Positions 44,783 through 54,116 of a DNA stretch of 64,000 nucleotides are shown piece after piece. Both the position numbers and the translations under genes were made by a program. Origin of the DNA: JAVVTQ01 sp036653595 (GTDB lineage: Bacteria > Bacillota > Clostridia > Oscillospirales > Ruminococcaceae); contig JAVVTQ010000004.1 of assembly GCA_036653595.1 (NCBI GenBank), forward strand, positions 1 to 64,000. Direction: 5' to 3'. The first letter of the stretch is position 1. The number at the start of each line of letters is the position of its first letter. The notes beneath the pieces are model-generated. The model had not been told where the DNA came from, searched no databases, and was given only the letters and a program-made list of their open reading frames with translations.

Positions 44783-45424
44783 TCATTTTGAATGAGAGCG
44801 CGACACCGAGTAGGCGAAGAGCTGCAATGCGGCGAAAACAATCCACAAACCGGCGATAAACAGAGCGCAGTGCATAAAAAAGCCCTGCGGGAGAATTGTG
44901 ATAACTGGGTCCGTCTTCTCGCTGAAAATCCAGTAATCGTTGTTGAAAAACAGCTTGTGGAACAGCACAAACGCTTTGTTGAAGTCGATTGCGACCGCGC
45001 AGAGCAGCGCTGCCGGAATGGCGAGTGTGGCTATGCCCGAGACGAGAAGAGTCTTTTTATAGGTTGGCTTTTTGCGAGCGGCGAAAAAAACTGCGGTCGC
45101 TGCGCAAAGACCGATTGCTCCGGCAATATAAACTGCGCGAAAAATCGTCCTGCATTCCTCAAAATGAAAGGCGCCGGCCTCGGAATAGGCGAGAGAGGGC
45201 AGGTCAAACGGCTCATTTGAAAAGGGCGACAAAAAGCTCATGACTGCGCTGTAATTCTCCAGAATATCCTCCTTTGAAAGGCCGGATATGCCGGAGATGT
45301 TGAGCGAATCGACGTCGTATCTATACAAAAAATCAGATGTGTGCAGAATTCCCAGTCCAAGCGCAGTCGCGAAAAGAAGAAGGGCAATTGCGAGCACAAT
45401 TCCTGCAAATATACATTTTTTCAT
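44783..45424 (-). CDS. TIGR01906/DUF1461 family membrane protein
   Basis: A 213-residue membrane protein with an N-terminal segment (about 5-28), a large extracytoplasmic loop, then three further hydrophobic segments (about 95-112, 125-145, 185-205). The pattern and length match the TIGR01906 (DUF1461) family, of unknown function. ATG overlaps the queH stop by 4 nt (ATGA), so it is translationally coupled to queH; I know of no functional link between them. Confidence 0.75.
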   Translation of the reverse strand: MKKCIFAGIVLAIALLLFATALGLGILHTSDFLYRYDVDSLNISGISGLSKEDILENYSAVMSFLSPFSNEPFDLPSLAYSEAGAFHFEECRTIFRAVYIAGAIGLCAATAVFFAARKKPTYKKTLLVSGIATLAIPAALLCAVAIDFNKAFVLFHKLFFNNDYWIFSEKTDPVITILPQGFFMHCALFIAGLWIVFAALQLFAYSVSRSHSK

Positions 45425-46041
45425 TGTTTTGTCTCCGAAAGATGCGACATTGCGAACTCACAGCCGCAGTATTTTTGCCTGTAAAGGCCGTACTGTTCGG
45501 CGAGACGCACCGAGTGGAGATATCCGTCCCGCTTTTTAAAATCAGAGGGAAGCCACTTAATCCCGCTCTCGCCCGACGCGCGCATGCCCGCCTCATTTAT
45601 TGCGGCAGAGCTTTTGTGCGGGCTGACGGAAAGCGTCGAGCAGAAATATTCAAAGCCCAGCTTGCGCGCGGACTCGGCTGTTTTGCGCAGTCTGAGAAGA
45701 AAGCAAAGTTCACAGCGCTCACCGCCCTCGCCGCACTTTTCCAGGCCCTCGACAGTGTCCAAATACAAATCGTGCTCGTAGTCCGCATCAATGAGGTCAA
45801 TCGCGCCGCCATAGACTTCAAGGAGAAGCCTCTTTTGCTCGGATTTTCGCTTTTCATACTCTGAGCGCGGAAATATATTTGGATTATAAAAAAAGACGGA
45901 CAGAGAAAAATGCGAAGCCAGAAGCGAAATTACATGTGAGCTGCACACAGCACAGCAGCTGTGCAGAAGAAGACCGGGGCGGCTGTCCGCAATCAGGGAG
46001 AGCTCGCTTACGAAAAGTTGCTGATAGTTAATAGCAAACAC
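45421..46041 (-). CDS. queH: Epoxyqueuosine reductase QueH
   Basis: A 206-residue QueH (DUF208) protein, the cobalamin-independent epoxyqueuosine reductase for the last step of tRNA queuosine synthesis, using an Fe-S cluster. Diagnostic Cys pairs are HSCCAVCSSH, CELCFLLRL and YCGCEFA, plus DFKKRDGYL. The start is uncertain: GTG 46041 sits almost on top of the GGAGG, while ATT at 46032 would have normal spacing. Promoter TTGTGG-17-TATACT lies upstream with a short leader, and no preQ1 riboswitch is seen. Confidence 0.93.
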   Translation of the reverse strand: MFAINYQQLFVSELSLIADSRPGLLLHSCCAVCSSHVISLLASHFSLSVFFYNPNIFPRSEYEKRKSEQKRLLLEVYGGAIDLIDADYEHDLYLDTVEGLEKCGEGGERCELCFLLRLRKTAESARKLGFEYFCSTLSVSPHKSSAAINEAGMRASGESGIKWLPSDFKKRDGYLHSVRLAEQYGLYRQKYCGCEFAMSHLSETKQ

Positions 46042-46068
46042 CTCCGATACGCGCGATTTGTCATAAAA

Positions 46069-46097
46069 AGTATAGCATCGCGCAGGTTATCCCACAA
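46069..46097 (-). promoter_or_regulatory. queH promoter
   Basis: On the minus strand, TTGTGG (46092-46097), 17-nt spacer, TATACT (46069-46074), about 30 nt before queH. Confidence 0.55.
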
Positions 46098-46131
46098 CAT
46101 CAAAATGTAATAAATATTAAATAAATCGCTA

Positions 46132-46160
46132 TTAACAAAAAATGTGATGTATGATATAAT
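46132..46160 (+). promoter_or_regulatory. Promoter of the class A PBP gene
   Basis: TTAACA (46132-46137), 17-nt spacer, TATAAT (46155-46160): 11 of 12 consensus positions. About 55 nt before the PBP start. Confidence 0.7.
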
Positions 46161-46216
46161 CACTTTGTCTGCAAAACCGATAATTATTTCCCGGAAGGAA
46201 GGGAGTTTTGTAAAAA

Positions 46217-49135
46217 ATGGAAGAAAAAGATTTTTTTAGAGATATTGACAGCTTGATAAACAGGATTAAAAATGACGATAATGAGGGCAACGGTGCTAAG
46301 AACGATGCCTTTGCGCCGATTGACACAGAGAACGAAAACACAGAGACGACATATGCCCGTCAAGAAGAGAGTGAAAATTCTCAGAGCGGGGCATGGCAGT
46401 CCGATGACATATCGCAGCTTTTGTCTTTTACAGACGGCGGCGACAGCGAGGTTTCAAGGACGACGGACGGCATTCGAGAAGATAGCAGCCCAAGCGACAG
46501 CTCTGATATTGCGGACAATAATCAGGAAAATATGCAGACCGACAACTATGCTGCTGAATTTGGCGTTGTGCCGACTCCGGAGCCTGTCAGCGACGCATCT
46601 TTTACAATGGAATTTTCTCAGCCGGAGATAGAGGAATATATGAACAAAGCGCAAAATAGCGCGGACAGCGCCGACAGCGCCGACAGGGAACCCGAAGAGA
46701 AGCTTGACCGAGTCGACGCCTTTTTCAAAAAGCTCAACAGCAACGGGGACGTCGGGCTGGACGGCGATAAGGGCTCGGATGTTTTTGAGCGCGACGGTGC
46801 TGCGAGCGCCAAAACCGGACTTTTCGCAGGCCTGTTTGCAAAGCTCGGGATAAAAACAAAGAAGAAGCAAAAGGCCAACGGCAATGGCGGCGACGGCGGC
46901 GACGGCGGCACATCTAATAAGAAAACAAAGAAAAAAAGCCACCTGAAGCAAACAATCGGCAAGATAGCGCTGACCTGCGCTTGTGCGGTTGTGGTTTTGA
47001 TGTGTGTGTTGTCGGTATGCGCCGCTGTATATCTCGTCGGCGCAACAAAGGAAGACTACAAAATTCTTGACCTAAACTCAATAAAGCTGAGCTTTGCGAC
47101 GGTTCTGCTGGCAGAGGACAAAGAAACAGGCGAGTGGAACGAGTACGAGCGCATATTCGGCGGAGAAAACCGCGTGTGGGTTAACTACACCGACATGCCG
47201 CAGACACTGATTGATGCCCTCATTTCTTCCGAGGACCAACACTTCCGCACCCACCACGGCGTGGACTGGAAGCGCACCATTGCTGCTTTTGTAAACGCAT
47301 ATGTGCCGGGCTTTAAGGGAAAGTTCTTTGATGCAAATCAGGGCGGCTCAACCATAACCCAGCAGCTTATAAAGAATATTACCGAGGAAAATAAAGCCGA
47401 GGGTTCTGCCGGCGCTCTGCGCAAGCTTCGCGAAATCTACCGCGCACTCGTCATGGAAAACAATTATTCAAAGGATCAGATACTGGAAGCATACCTCAAC
47501 ACCTTCCGCCTAAATGATCAGGTTGCGGGAATTGAGGCCGCCGCAAACCATTACTTCGGAAAATCAGCAAAGGATCTGACAACAGCGGAGAGCGCGGCGA
47601 TTCTTTGTATAACGAAGTATCCGACAAAATATAACCCATATAATCACCCGGACAACAATAAGGTTCAGCGCGAATACATCATTTCCAGCATGAAAAAACA
47701 AGGCAAACTCACGGAAGACGAGTACAACGCCGCTATGACGGAGAGCAGCTCGATGGTGTTCAAGTCAAGTGACACCGTGAAAAACGACCATATCTACAGC
47801 TATTTCACGGACACTGTCGTCAACTCCGTCATAAAGGATTTGATGGAATTCAACGACATGACCTACGATGAAGCGTACAATGCATTTTACAAAGAGGGTC
47901 TTACCGTTTATCTTACAGTGGACCCGAAGGTGCAGAGCGTCGTCGAGGACGTTGCCGAAAACGGCTTTGGCGATTACAGCTACGGCAATGTCAAGGGCTG
48001 GCCGGAACTTGAGTACGATGAAGAGACAGGCGCGCTTTTGGAGAACCAGATACAAGGCGCGATGGTCGTCATGGACTATGAGGGTCGTCTAATCGGGATA
48101 TCGGGCGGTATGCGCGGAAAAACGCAGAGCCTCGGACTCAACAGAGCCGTCGACTCAAAAAGGCAGACAGGCTCCACGATGAAGCCAATTTCCGCCTATG
48201 CGCCGGCTATTGAGCTGAACAAAATCACCTTTTCAACACTGTTTCCCGACACGCCCTCCGAAATAATCAACGGAAGACCCTGGCCGGCAAACTATTTCAA
48301 CGTGTATGGCGGCCCCGTGACAGTCTATGAGGGACTTGTGACCTCGCTCAACACCACGGCGGTCTACGTCCTAAAGACAATCGGTTATGATTTCAGCTTT
48401 GAATTTCTCACAAAGCGTCTCGGAATGACGACACTTGTCGATTCGCGCCAGACAAGCGAGGGCATTGTCACCGACAGGTCGAACGGCCTTGTACTGGGCA
48501 GCGTCACAGACGGTTGCACACTCTACGAGATGACGGCCGCTTATATGATTTTTGGAGACGGCGGCACGTATGTGACCCCGCATTGCTATACAAAGGTTCT
48601 CAACTCGCGCGGAGAAGTCATTCTCGACAAAGAAAAGCATTTGCTCAAAACAAAGGCGATTTCGGATGACACCGCCATGATAATGAACAGACTCATGCAG
48701 GGCGTCATGACCTCGCGGGCCGGTATCACGGGCACCGGCTATTATGCAAACCACTATGCAGGTGTCGGCGGAACATTGCCGCTTGCCGGAAAATCCGGAA
48801 CAAACTCCGACAACAAGGACTTCTGGTTTTTTGGAATGAACCCGTACTACGTCATGGGCGTGTGGGAGGGCTATGATGTGCCCAAATATATGTACACAAT
48901 AAGGCCTCACCCGACGCAGCTCGCCTTTAAGGCAGTCATGGCGCGCATAAGCAAGGATTTGCCCTACAAGAATTTCCCGACCTCGCCGGACGTTGTGGCG
49001 GCCGAGTTTTGCACGGCTTCCGGAGACTTGGCTTCGCCGGCATGTCCCGAAAGGATAACGGGATTCTATAAAAAAGGCTTTATGCCGGGTGTGTGCAACC
49101 ACGCATATGCACCGGAGAAAGAGCCTGAGGAATAA
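46217..49135 (+). CDS. Class A penicillin-binding protein (PBP1-type)
   Basis: A 972-residue bifunctional murein synthase. Residues 1-245 are cytoplasmic, disordered, rich in Asp, Glu, Ser and Asn, and end in a Lys-rich and Gly/Asp-repeat stretch (about 212-245). One TM segment is at about 248-277. The GT51 glycosyltransferase follows (SSEDQHFRTHHGVD near 338; QGGSTITQQLIKN near 374), then the transpeptidase with STMK (near 651), SLN (near 711) and KSGT (near 858). GGAAGG lies about 14 nt before the ATG. A strong terminator follows at 49234-49285, so it is monocistronic. Confidence 0.95.
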   Translation: MEEKDFFRDIDSLINRIKNDDNEGNGAKNDAFAPIDTENENTETTYARQEESENSQSGAWQSDDISQLLSFTDGGDSEVSRTTDGIREDSSPSDSSDIADNNQENMQTDNYAAEFGVVPTPEPVSDASFTMEFSQPEIEEYMNKAQNSADSADSADREPEEKLDRVDAFFKKLNSNGDVGLDGDKGSDVFERDGAASAKTGLFAGLFAKLGIKTKKKQKANGNGGDGGDGGTSNKKTKKKSHLKQTIGKIALTCACAVVVLMCVLSVCAAVYLVGATKEDYKILDLNSIKLSFATVLLAEDKETGEWNEYERIFGGENRVWVNYTDMPQTLIDALISSEDQHFRTHHGVDWKRTIAAFVNAYVPGFKGKFFDANQGGSTITQQLIKNITEENKAEGSAGALRKLREIYRALVMENNYSKDQILEAYLNTFRLNDQVAGIEAAANHYFGKSAKDLTTAESAAILCITKYPTKYNPYNHPDNNKVQREYIISSMKKQGKLTEDEYNAAMTESSSMVFKSSDTVKNDHIYSYFTDTVVNSVIKDLMEFNDMTYDEAYNAFYKEGLTVYLTVDPKVQSVVEDVAENGFGDYSYGNVKGWPELEYDEETGALLENQIQGAMVVMDYEGRLIGISGGMRGKTQSLGLNRAVDSKRQTGSTMKPISAYAPAIELNKITFSTLFPDTPSEIINGRPWPANYFNVYGGPVTVYEGLVTSLNTTAVYVLKTIGYDFSFEFLTKRLGMTTLVDSRQTSEGIVTDRSNGLVLGSVTDGCTLYEMTAAYMIFGDGGTYVTPHCYTKVLNSRGEVILDKEKHLLKTKAISDDTAMIMNRLMQGVMTSRAGITGTGYYANHYAGVGGTLPLAGKSGTNSDNKDFWFFGMNPYYVMGVWEGYDVPKYMYTIRPHPTQLAFKAVMARISKDLPYKNFPTSPDVVAAEFCTASGDLASPACPERITGFYKKGFMPGVCNHAYAPEKEPEE

Positions 49136-49565
49136 GCGAGCCTTGTCTCGCAAAAGGCCGACAAGACTAAATTTGCAATTGTACAGCGAAGAAAATGAGC
49201 TGCTGCAATAGCGCGATTCAAAAAAGTGTTGCAAAAAGCCCCGCTCAGTTAAAACGGCTATGACCGTTTTACGAGCGGGGCTTTTGACTTTCAGATGTTT
49301 TACGGGGCGTTTTGCTGACTGCAAGTGCCTCTGAAACAGCCCAATTTTCAAATTATGAGGCCGCATAATCGAGGTCACTGCGTATAATTCTCAAGAGCAA
49401 GCACCTTTTTCAGATATTAAAAAAGGTGCGCGCCGGACCGCAGGCTGACATTTTCGAGCTTGCACAAAATAAATATGGGCGAAAGCTAAGCCGGCACGCC
49501 GACAGATTAAAGTCATAAAATTTGCACAATAGCCATAGTAATAAAACACAAAAAACAAATGCGGC
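49136..49565. other. Intergenic region after the PBP gene
   Basis: A 430-nt gap. The PBP terminator lies at 49234-49285. A perfect 10-nt inverted repeat, GCACCTTTTT (49401-49410) with AAAAAGGTGC (49420-49429), is the only other structure; it lies downstream of the histidine phosphatase gene on the minus strand, as a terminator would, but no T-run follows it. I see no gene here. Confidence 0.5.
49234..49285 (+). terminator. Terminator after the PBP gene
   Basis: AAAAGCCCCGCTC (49234-49246) pairs with GAGCGGGGCTTTT (49273-49285); an inner AAAACGG/CCGTTTT stem (49251-49270) stacks on it. Confidence 0.85.
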
Positions 49566-50228
49566 TCAATAAATCAAGTCTTCATCGACCTCGTGTGTCA
49601 AATCCTGTTCATCAGCCGGCAAGGGCACATAGCCGACAACCTCGACTACCGGGTCGCGCAAAAAAAGCGAGGGGTCTGCGAGCACGGTATATCCAAAGCC
49701 GGAGTCGCAGGTCCACTCGTGCGGCGCCCTTTTGGGATAGGCCAGAGACGCGAGAATGCTCGCGATGACGCCGCTGTGTGTGACGATGGCGCAGGTGTGC
49801 ATTCCGTTTCGCATAAGCTCTGTCACGATGTCCGCAAAGCCCACAGAGCAGCGTGTCACAAAATCACCGGGAGGCTCGACGCCCGCGGGAAGGTACCCGC
49901 TGCCGGGAGTGACCCATTTTTGGAAATCGGGATCGGTTTTCAATTCCTCCAAAGCTCTGCCGTCAAAGGGCCCAAAATCGGCCTCAGTTAGGCTTTCGCG
50001 GACGGCGACCTCGCATTCGGGAAACAGAATTTCAACCGTCTCTCGCGCTCTCAGAAGGGGACTGGTGTATACAATGTCGGGACAAGGATAGCAGTATTCT
50101 CCCAGAATATCGCAAAGCTCCTGACGTCCCTTTGTGCAAAGGGGAACATCCGTGCGCCCGCAATAAAGACCATCTGTGTTTGCGCGCGTCAATCCATGCC
50201 TTATAAGGTGTATTTTGTAAGTTTGCAA
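49566..50228 (-). CDS. Histidine phosphatase family protein
   Basis: A 220-residue histidine phosphatase (phosphoglycerate-mutase-like superfamily). The RHG motif is in IHLIRHGLTRANTDGLYCG, a Glu in TEADFGPFDG and the second His in VTHSGVIASIL. It may be a cobalamin phosphatase (CobC-like) or a broad phosphatase; sequence does not decide. I place the start at TTG 50228 (GGAGGT about 7 nt upstream), dropping 45 upstream codons that are not conserved. Divergent from the XRE regulator. Confidence 0.85.
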   Translation of the reverse strand: MQTYKIHLIRHGLTRANTDGLYCGRTDVPLCTKGRQELCDILGEYCYPCPDIVYTSPLLRARETVEILFPECEVAVRESLTEADFGPFDGRALEELKTDPDFQKWVTPGSGYLPAGVEPPGDFVTRCSVGFADIVTELMRNGMHTCAIVTHSGVIASILASLAYPKRAPHEWTCDSGFGYTVLADPSLFLRDPVVEVVGYVPLPADEQDLTHEVDEDLIY

Positions 50229-50291
50229 GACCGATACCTCCGAGAAATTTTGATGTTTTGGTGCAATTTCTACAAAAATCAACTTTTTGTC

Positions 50292-50320
50292 TTTACAAAA
50301 AGTTTTAGGTATTATATAAT
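50292..50320 (+). promoter_or_regulatory. Promoter of the XRE regulator gene
   Basis: TTTACA (50292-50297), 17-nt spacer, TATAAT (50315-50320): 11 of 12 consensus positions. GGTATTATATA occurs twice, at 50308-50318 (over the -10) and 50334-50344, 26 bp apart, a possible operator pair. Confidence 0.65.
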
Positions 50321-50401
50321 CGACAATACAATCGGTATTATATATTGAGCGGTTGAGAAACATGAATATTCACGGTATGTTTTAGGAATGAGGCATTGTA
50401 T

Positions 50402-51100
50402 ATGGCGGATAACAGCAGCTTTTGCAGGATTCTGACGCTGTTGCGCAAGGAACGCGGCATTACACAAAAGGACGCTGCGGCAAGTCTCGGTATTTCACAG
50501 GCTTTGCTGTCGCATTACGAAAAGGGCATACGGGAGTGTGGTCTTGACTTTGTTGTGCGCGCATCTTCGTTTTATGGTGTATCCTGTGACTACCTGCTCG
50601 GGTGCTCGCCCGACCGCTCGGGGCTCACGCTTTCGGTTGATGAAATTCCAGAAGAGGATGCAAAAAACGACACCAAATATCGCGGGAGCGTTCTGCCGAT
50701 ATTAAATAAAAAGCTGATAACAAATTCGATGGCCGTGCTTTATGATTTGCTTATAAAGTGTCCGGACAAGGCGCTCATCGGCGAGATTTCAAATTATCTG
50801 ATGCTCGCCGTCTATAAAATGTTTCGCCGCCTGTATTCCGCCAATCCGAAAAACCAGAGCAATATGTTTTCAATTCCAGGGCAGCTTTTTCAGGGATATT
50901 CAGATGCCGCCATGCTCAGCAGCGACGCCAGAATATCGGCGATGCTGTCGGATGAGAGCATAAACGGAATCGAAAATGTGACAGGCACCGAGAAATTGCT
51001 GCTCACAACGGAGAGCATTGCGGCCGAGTACCCGCTGCTCGCTTCGTCGCTCTTCAACCTCATCCAACAAGCGGAGAGGACCGCGGGGTGCAAACAGTAG
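50402..51100 (+). CDS. XRE family transcriptional regulator
   Basis: A 232-residue protein with an N-terminal XRE/Cro helix-turn-helix (about 5-62: ITQKDAAASLGISQALLSHYE) and a C-terminal helical domain of unknown relatives. ATG 50402 is chosen (GAGG about 8 nt upstream) over a TTG two codons earlier. A strong promoter with an 11-nt direct repeat precedes it, so autoregulation is plausible. A strong terminator follows. The target genes are unknown; the divergent histidine phosphatase is one candidate. Confidence 0.88.
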   Translation: MADNSSFCRILTLLRKERGITQKDAAASLGISQALLSHYEKGIRECGLDFVVRASSFYGVSCDYLLGCSPDRSGLTLSVDEIPEEDAKNDTKYRGSVLPILNKKLITNSMAVLYDLLIKCPDKALIGEISNYLMLAVYKMFRRLYSANPKNQSNMFSIPGQLFQGYSDAAMLSSDARISAMLSDESINGIENVTGTEKLLLTTESIAAEYPLLASSLFNLIQQAERTAGCKQ

Positions 51101-51126
51101 GGCATCGCTTATAATCTATAAATTAC

Positions 51127-51161
51127 GCGTCCGAAACCAAGAGGTTTCGGACGCTTTTTTT
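51127..51161 (+). terminator. Terminator after the XRE gene
   Basis: GCGTCCGAAACC (51127-51138) pairs exactly with GGTTTCGGACGC (51143-51154) around AAGA, followed by TTTTTTT. The converging secA gene ends 5 nt further on. Confidence 0.9.
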
Positions 51162-51165
51162 GTGC

Positions 51166-53904
51166 CTATTGTTCGTTTTTGCCGCAGCATTTCTTGTATT
51201 TCTTGCCGCTTCCGCAAGGGCACGGATCGTTGCGTCCGATTTTACCGCCGATCTTCTTTGGCTTTTGTGCCTCGCTGCCGTCATTGCTTCCGCCGGAAGC
51301 AGCGGCGCTCTTTGCGACATCTCGCGCGGTATTCGTCACGATTCTAAGCTCTGCAGTCAGCATCAGGCGTGCTGTGTCCTCGCGTATAGCCTCAACCATC
51401 TCGTCGAACATATTGTAGCCCTCGATGCGGTATTCAACCACAGGGTTCTTTTGAGCATACGAGCGCAGATGTATTGATTTGCGCAGCTCGTCCATATTGT
51501 CGATGTGATCCATCCACTTTGTATCGACGACGCGCAGAAGCACAAGGCGCTCGAGCCTGCGCATGTCCTCACCCAGCCTGGCTTCCTTTTCCTCGTAATT
51601 TTTGTGGGCGATGTCTGTCAGAGCGTTGCAGACATCGGATTTTGTCAGCTTTTTTTGCTCGTCGGGGCTATAGCGCAGGCTCTTGTCCGTTGTAATCCAG
51701 CCCAGATAGTGATCCCGAAGTCCTGCGAGATTCCAGTCTGCGTTGTCGTCTGTGTCCCCGAGGAAGAGATTGACGTTTCCTGCAATGCTCTCGTCTATCA
51801 TGTCGAGAATTTTTTCGCGTATATTTTCGCCCTTGAGCACCATGTCGCGCTGGGAGTAAATCGTCTCGCGCTGCTTGTTCATGACGTCGTCATAGTTAAG
51901 GGTATTCTTGCGTATGGAGAAGTTGCGGCCCTCAACGCGCTTTTGACAGTTCTCAATCAGACCGGTGAGAAGGCGGTTTTCAATCGGCATATCCTCGCTG
52001 ACCTTGAGGGTTTCCATTATATATGTCAGCTTTTCTCCGCCGAACAGGCGCATCAGGTCATCATCAAGCGACAGGTAAAAGCGAGAGGCTCCGGGATCTC
52101 CCTGTCTTCCTGCGCGTCCGCGCAGTTGGTTGTCGATTCTCCGGCTCTCATGGCGCTCTGTGCCGATGATAAACAGTCCGCCGGCCTCGATGACTTTTTT
52201 TGTGTTGTCCGAAATCTCATCCTTGTACTTCGCCAGAAGCTCCTTAAAGGTTCTGCGCAGAGACAGTGTTTCCTCATCGTCAGTTTCGAAAAAGCTGGTG
52301 GCCCTATTGAGAGCCTCATCGTCGCAGCCCTGCTTTATCATCTCGTTCTTGGCGAGAAATTCCGGGTTGCCGCCGAGCATAATGTCGGTGCCGCGCCCCG
52401 CCATATTTGTGGCTATGGTGACTGCCTGAAATTTGCCGGCCTGAGCGATGATGGCGGCTTCTTTTTCGTGGTATTTGGCGTTGAGCACCTCGTGCTTGAT
52501 GCCCTTGCGCGACAGAAGCTTGCTGAGAAGCTCCGACTTTTCGATGCTTATGGTGCCGACAAGCACCGGCTGACCTTTCTTGTGACACTCGACAATCTGC
52601 TCGATGACGGCGCCGTATTTGCCGTTTGCTGTTTTGTAAATCACATCGTCGATATCATTTCGAATCATCGGCTTGTTGGTGGGAACCTCGACCACGTCGA
52701 GTCCGTATATCTCGACGAACTCGTCCTCCTCGGTTATGGCGGTTCCCGTCATGCCGGAGAGCTTGCTGTACATGCGAAAATAGTTTTGGAAGGTGATGGT
52801 TGCGAGCGTTTTGCTCTCCCTCGCAACGTGCACGTTTTCCTTTGCCTCAATTGCCTGATGAAGACCCTCGTTGTAGCGCCGCCCTATCATGAGGCGACCG
52901 GTGAATTCGTCTACGATTATGACCTCGCCGTCCTTGACGACATAGTCGACATCGCGCGCCATTATGCCGTGCGCGCGTATGGCCTGATTTATGTGATGTG
53001 AAAGCGTCATATTTTCCGGTGCGGCAAGGTTGTCTATTCCAAAATAGCGCTGAGCTTTTTCGATGCCTATTTTTGTGAGAGAACAGCTCTTTGCCTTTTC
53101 GTCGACAATGTAATCGGCGTTCGTGTCCTCGAGCTCGGTCTTGTCGTCATGCTCTGCAATCTTCAAAACCCGCAGAGTCTTTGCAAACTGGTCCGCGCGC
53201 TTGTACATGTCAGTGGACTTGTCGCCCTGACCGGAAATTATCAGCGGGGTTCTGGCTTCGTCGACGAGAATGGAGTCGACCTCATCGACAATAGCAAAGC
53301 TGTGACCGCGCTGAACCTTCGTTTCGAGATTTCCAACCATGTTGTCACGCAGATAGTCAAAGCCCAGCTCATTGTTTGTGCCATAGGTTATATCTGCGGC
53401 ATAGGCGGATTTTCTCTCAGTGGGCGACATGCCGGACACAATCAGCCCGACAGACAGCCCCAGAAATTGGTGCACCTTGCCCATCCATTCGCTGTCGCGG
53501 CGGGCGAGGTAATCATTGACGGTGACGACGTGAACGCCGTTTCCGGAGAGCGCATTTAGGTAGGAGGGAAGTGTGGCGACAAGAGTTTTGCCCTCGCCTG
53601 TTCTCATCTCGGCAATTTTTCCGTGATGCAGCACGATTCCACCCGTGACCTGTACGGGAAAGTGGCGCATGGCCAAGACGCGGTCTGCCGCTTCACGGCA
53701 AACGGCAAAGGCATCGGGCAAAATGTCGTCGAGAGTCTCGCCGTCGGCTAGGCGCGCTTTCAGTTTATCGGTCATACCGCGCAGCTCGGAGTCTGTCATT
53801 GAACGATACAGCTCTTCTCTGTCCAAAACAAGCTGTGTTATAGGCACGTCTCTTTTGAGCTCCTTGGAGCTTGCAGTGCCGAAAAGCTTTTCTACAAAAC
53901 CCAT
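51166..53904 (-). CDS. secA: Preprotein translocase ATPase SecA
   Basis: A 912-residue SecA, the cytoplasmic motor that drives unfolded preproteins through SecYEG. Nucleotide-binding motifs are RTGEGKTLVATLP (Walker A) and IVDEVDSILVDEART (DEVD Walker B); TNMAGRGTDI and GRAGRQGDPG are helicase motifs in NBD2. The zinc-binding C-terminus, DPCPCGSGKKYKKCCG, is complete, which usually allows SecB or ribosome contact. ATG 53904 is chosen (GAGGT about 7 nt upstream) over a longer start 15 nt earlier. Confidence 0.97.
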   Translation of the reverse strand: MGFVEKLFGTASSKELKRDVPITQLVLDREELYRSMTDSELRGMTDKLKARLADGETLDDILPDAFAVCREAADRVLAMRHFPVQVTGGIVLHHGKIAEMRTGEGKTLVATLPSYLNALSGNGVHVVTVNDYLARRDSEWMGKVHQFLGLSVGLIVSGMSPTERKSAYAADITYGTNNELGFDYLRDNMVGNLETKVQRGHSFAIVDEVDSILVDEARTPLIISGQGDKSTDMYKRADQFAKTLRVLKIAEHDDKTELEDTNADYIVDEKAKSCSLTKIGIEKAQRYFGIDNLAAPENMTLSHHINQAIRAHGIMARDVDYVVKDGEVIIVDEFTGRLMIGRRYNEGLHQAIEAKENVHVARESKTLATITFQNYFRMYSKLSGMTGTAITEEDEFVEIYGLDVVEVPTNKPMIRNDIDDVIYKTANGKYGAVIEQIVECHKKGQPVLVGTISIEKSELLSKLLSRKGIKHEVLNAKYHEKEAAIIAQAGKFQAVTIATNMAGRGTDIMLGGNPEFLAKNEMIKQGCDDEALNRATSFFETDDEETLSLRRTFKELLAKYKDEISDNTKKVIEAGGLFIIGTERHESRRIDNQLRGRAGRQGDPGASRFYLSLDDDLMRLFGGEKLTYIMETLKVSEDMPIENRLLTGLIENCQKRVEGRNFSIRKNTLNYDDVMNKQRETIYSQRDMVLKGENIREKILDMIDESIAGNVNLFLGDTDDNADWNLAGLRDHYLGWITTDKSLRYSPDEQKKLTKSDVCNALTDIAHKNYEEKEARLGEDMRRLERLVLLRVVDTKWMDHIDNMDELRKSIHLRSYAQKNPVVEYRIEGYNMFDEMVEAIREDTARLMLTAELRIVTNTARDVAKSAAASGGSNDGSEAQKPKKIGGKIGRNDPCPCGSGKKYKKCCGKNEQ

Positions 53905-54036
53905 TGCTAAACCTCGCATTAATAATTATAATATATTACAAGAAATATAAAATACAAATAGGCGTAATCAATTAATTTTAACCCTATGTGTATTTAAAGT
54001 CAATTCAAATATTGTGAATCCAATAACACAATTGTC

Positions 54037-54065
54037 TTGAAAAAGTTACACTTTCAATATATACT
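54037..54065 (+). promoter_or_regulatory. Promoter of the Fe-S scaffold/GGGtGRT operon
   Basis: TTGAAA (54037-54042), 17-nt spacer, TATACT (54060-54065), about 50 nt before the scaffold gene. Confidence 0.65.
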
Positions 54066-54116
54066 GTATCTTAGCGCAAAATTGATTTGTGGTAATCAAC
54101 CCGAAAGGAGAAAAAT

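Noticed and set aside
46042..46216. A possible preQ1 riboswitch before queH
   Set aside because: The leader from the promoter at 46069-46097 is about 30 nt and lacks the aptamer sequence.
48371..49378. A 335-codon minus-strand frame over the PBP transpeptidase end
   Set aside because: Antisense to a gene with full SxxK, SxN and KSG motifs; no family similarity recognised.
51505..53001. A 498-codon open frame on the plus strand across secA
   Set aside because: It is antisense to the conserved secA gene, has no recognisable domain or ribosome-binding site, and is a codon-bias shadow.
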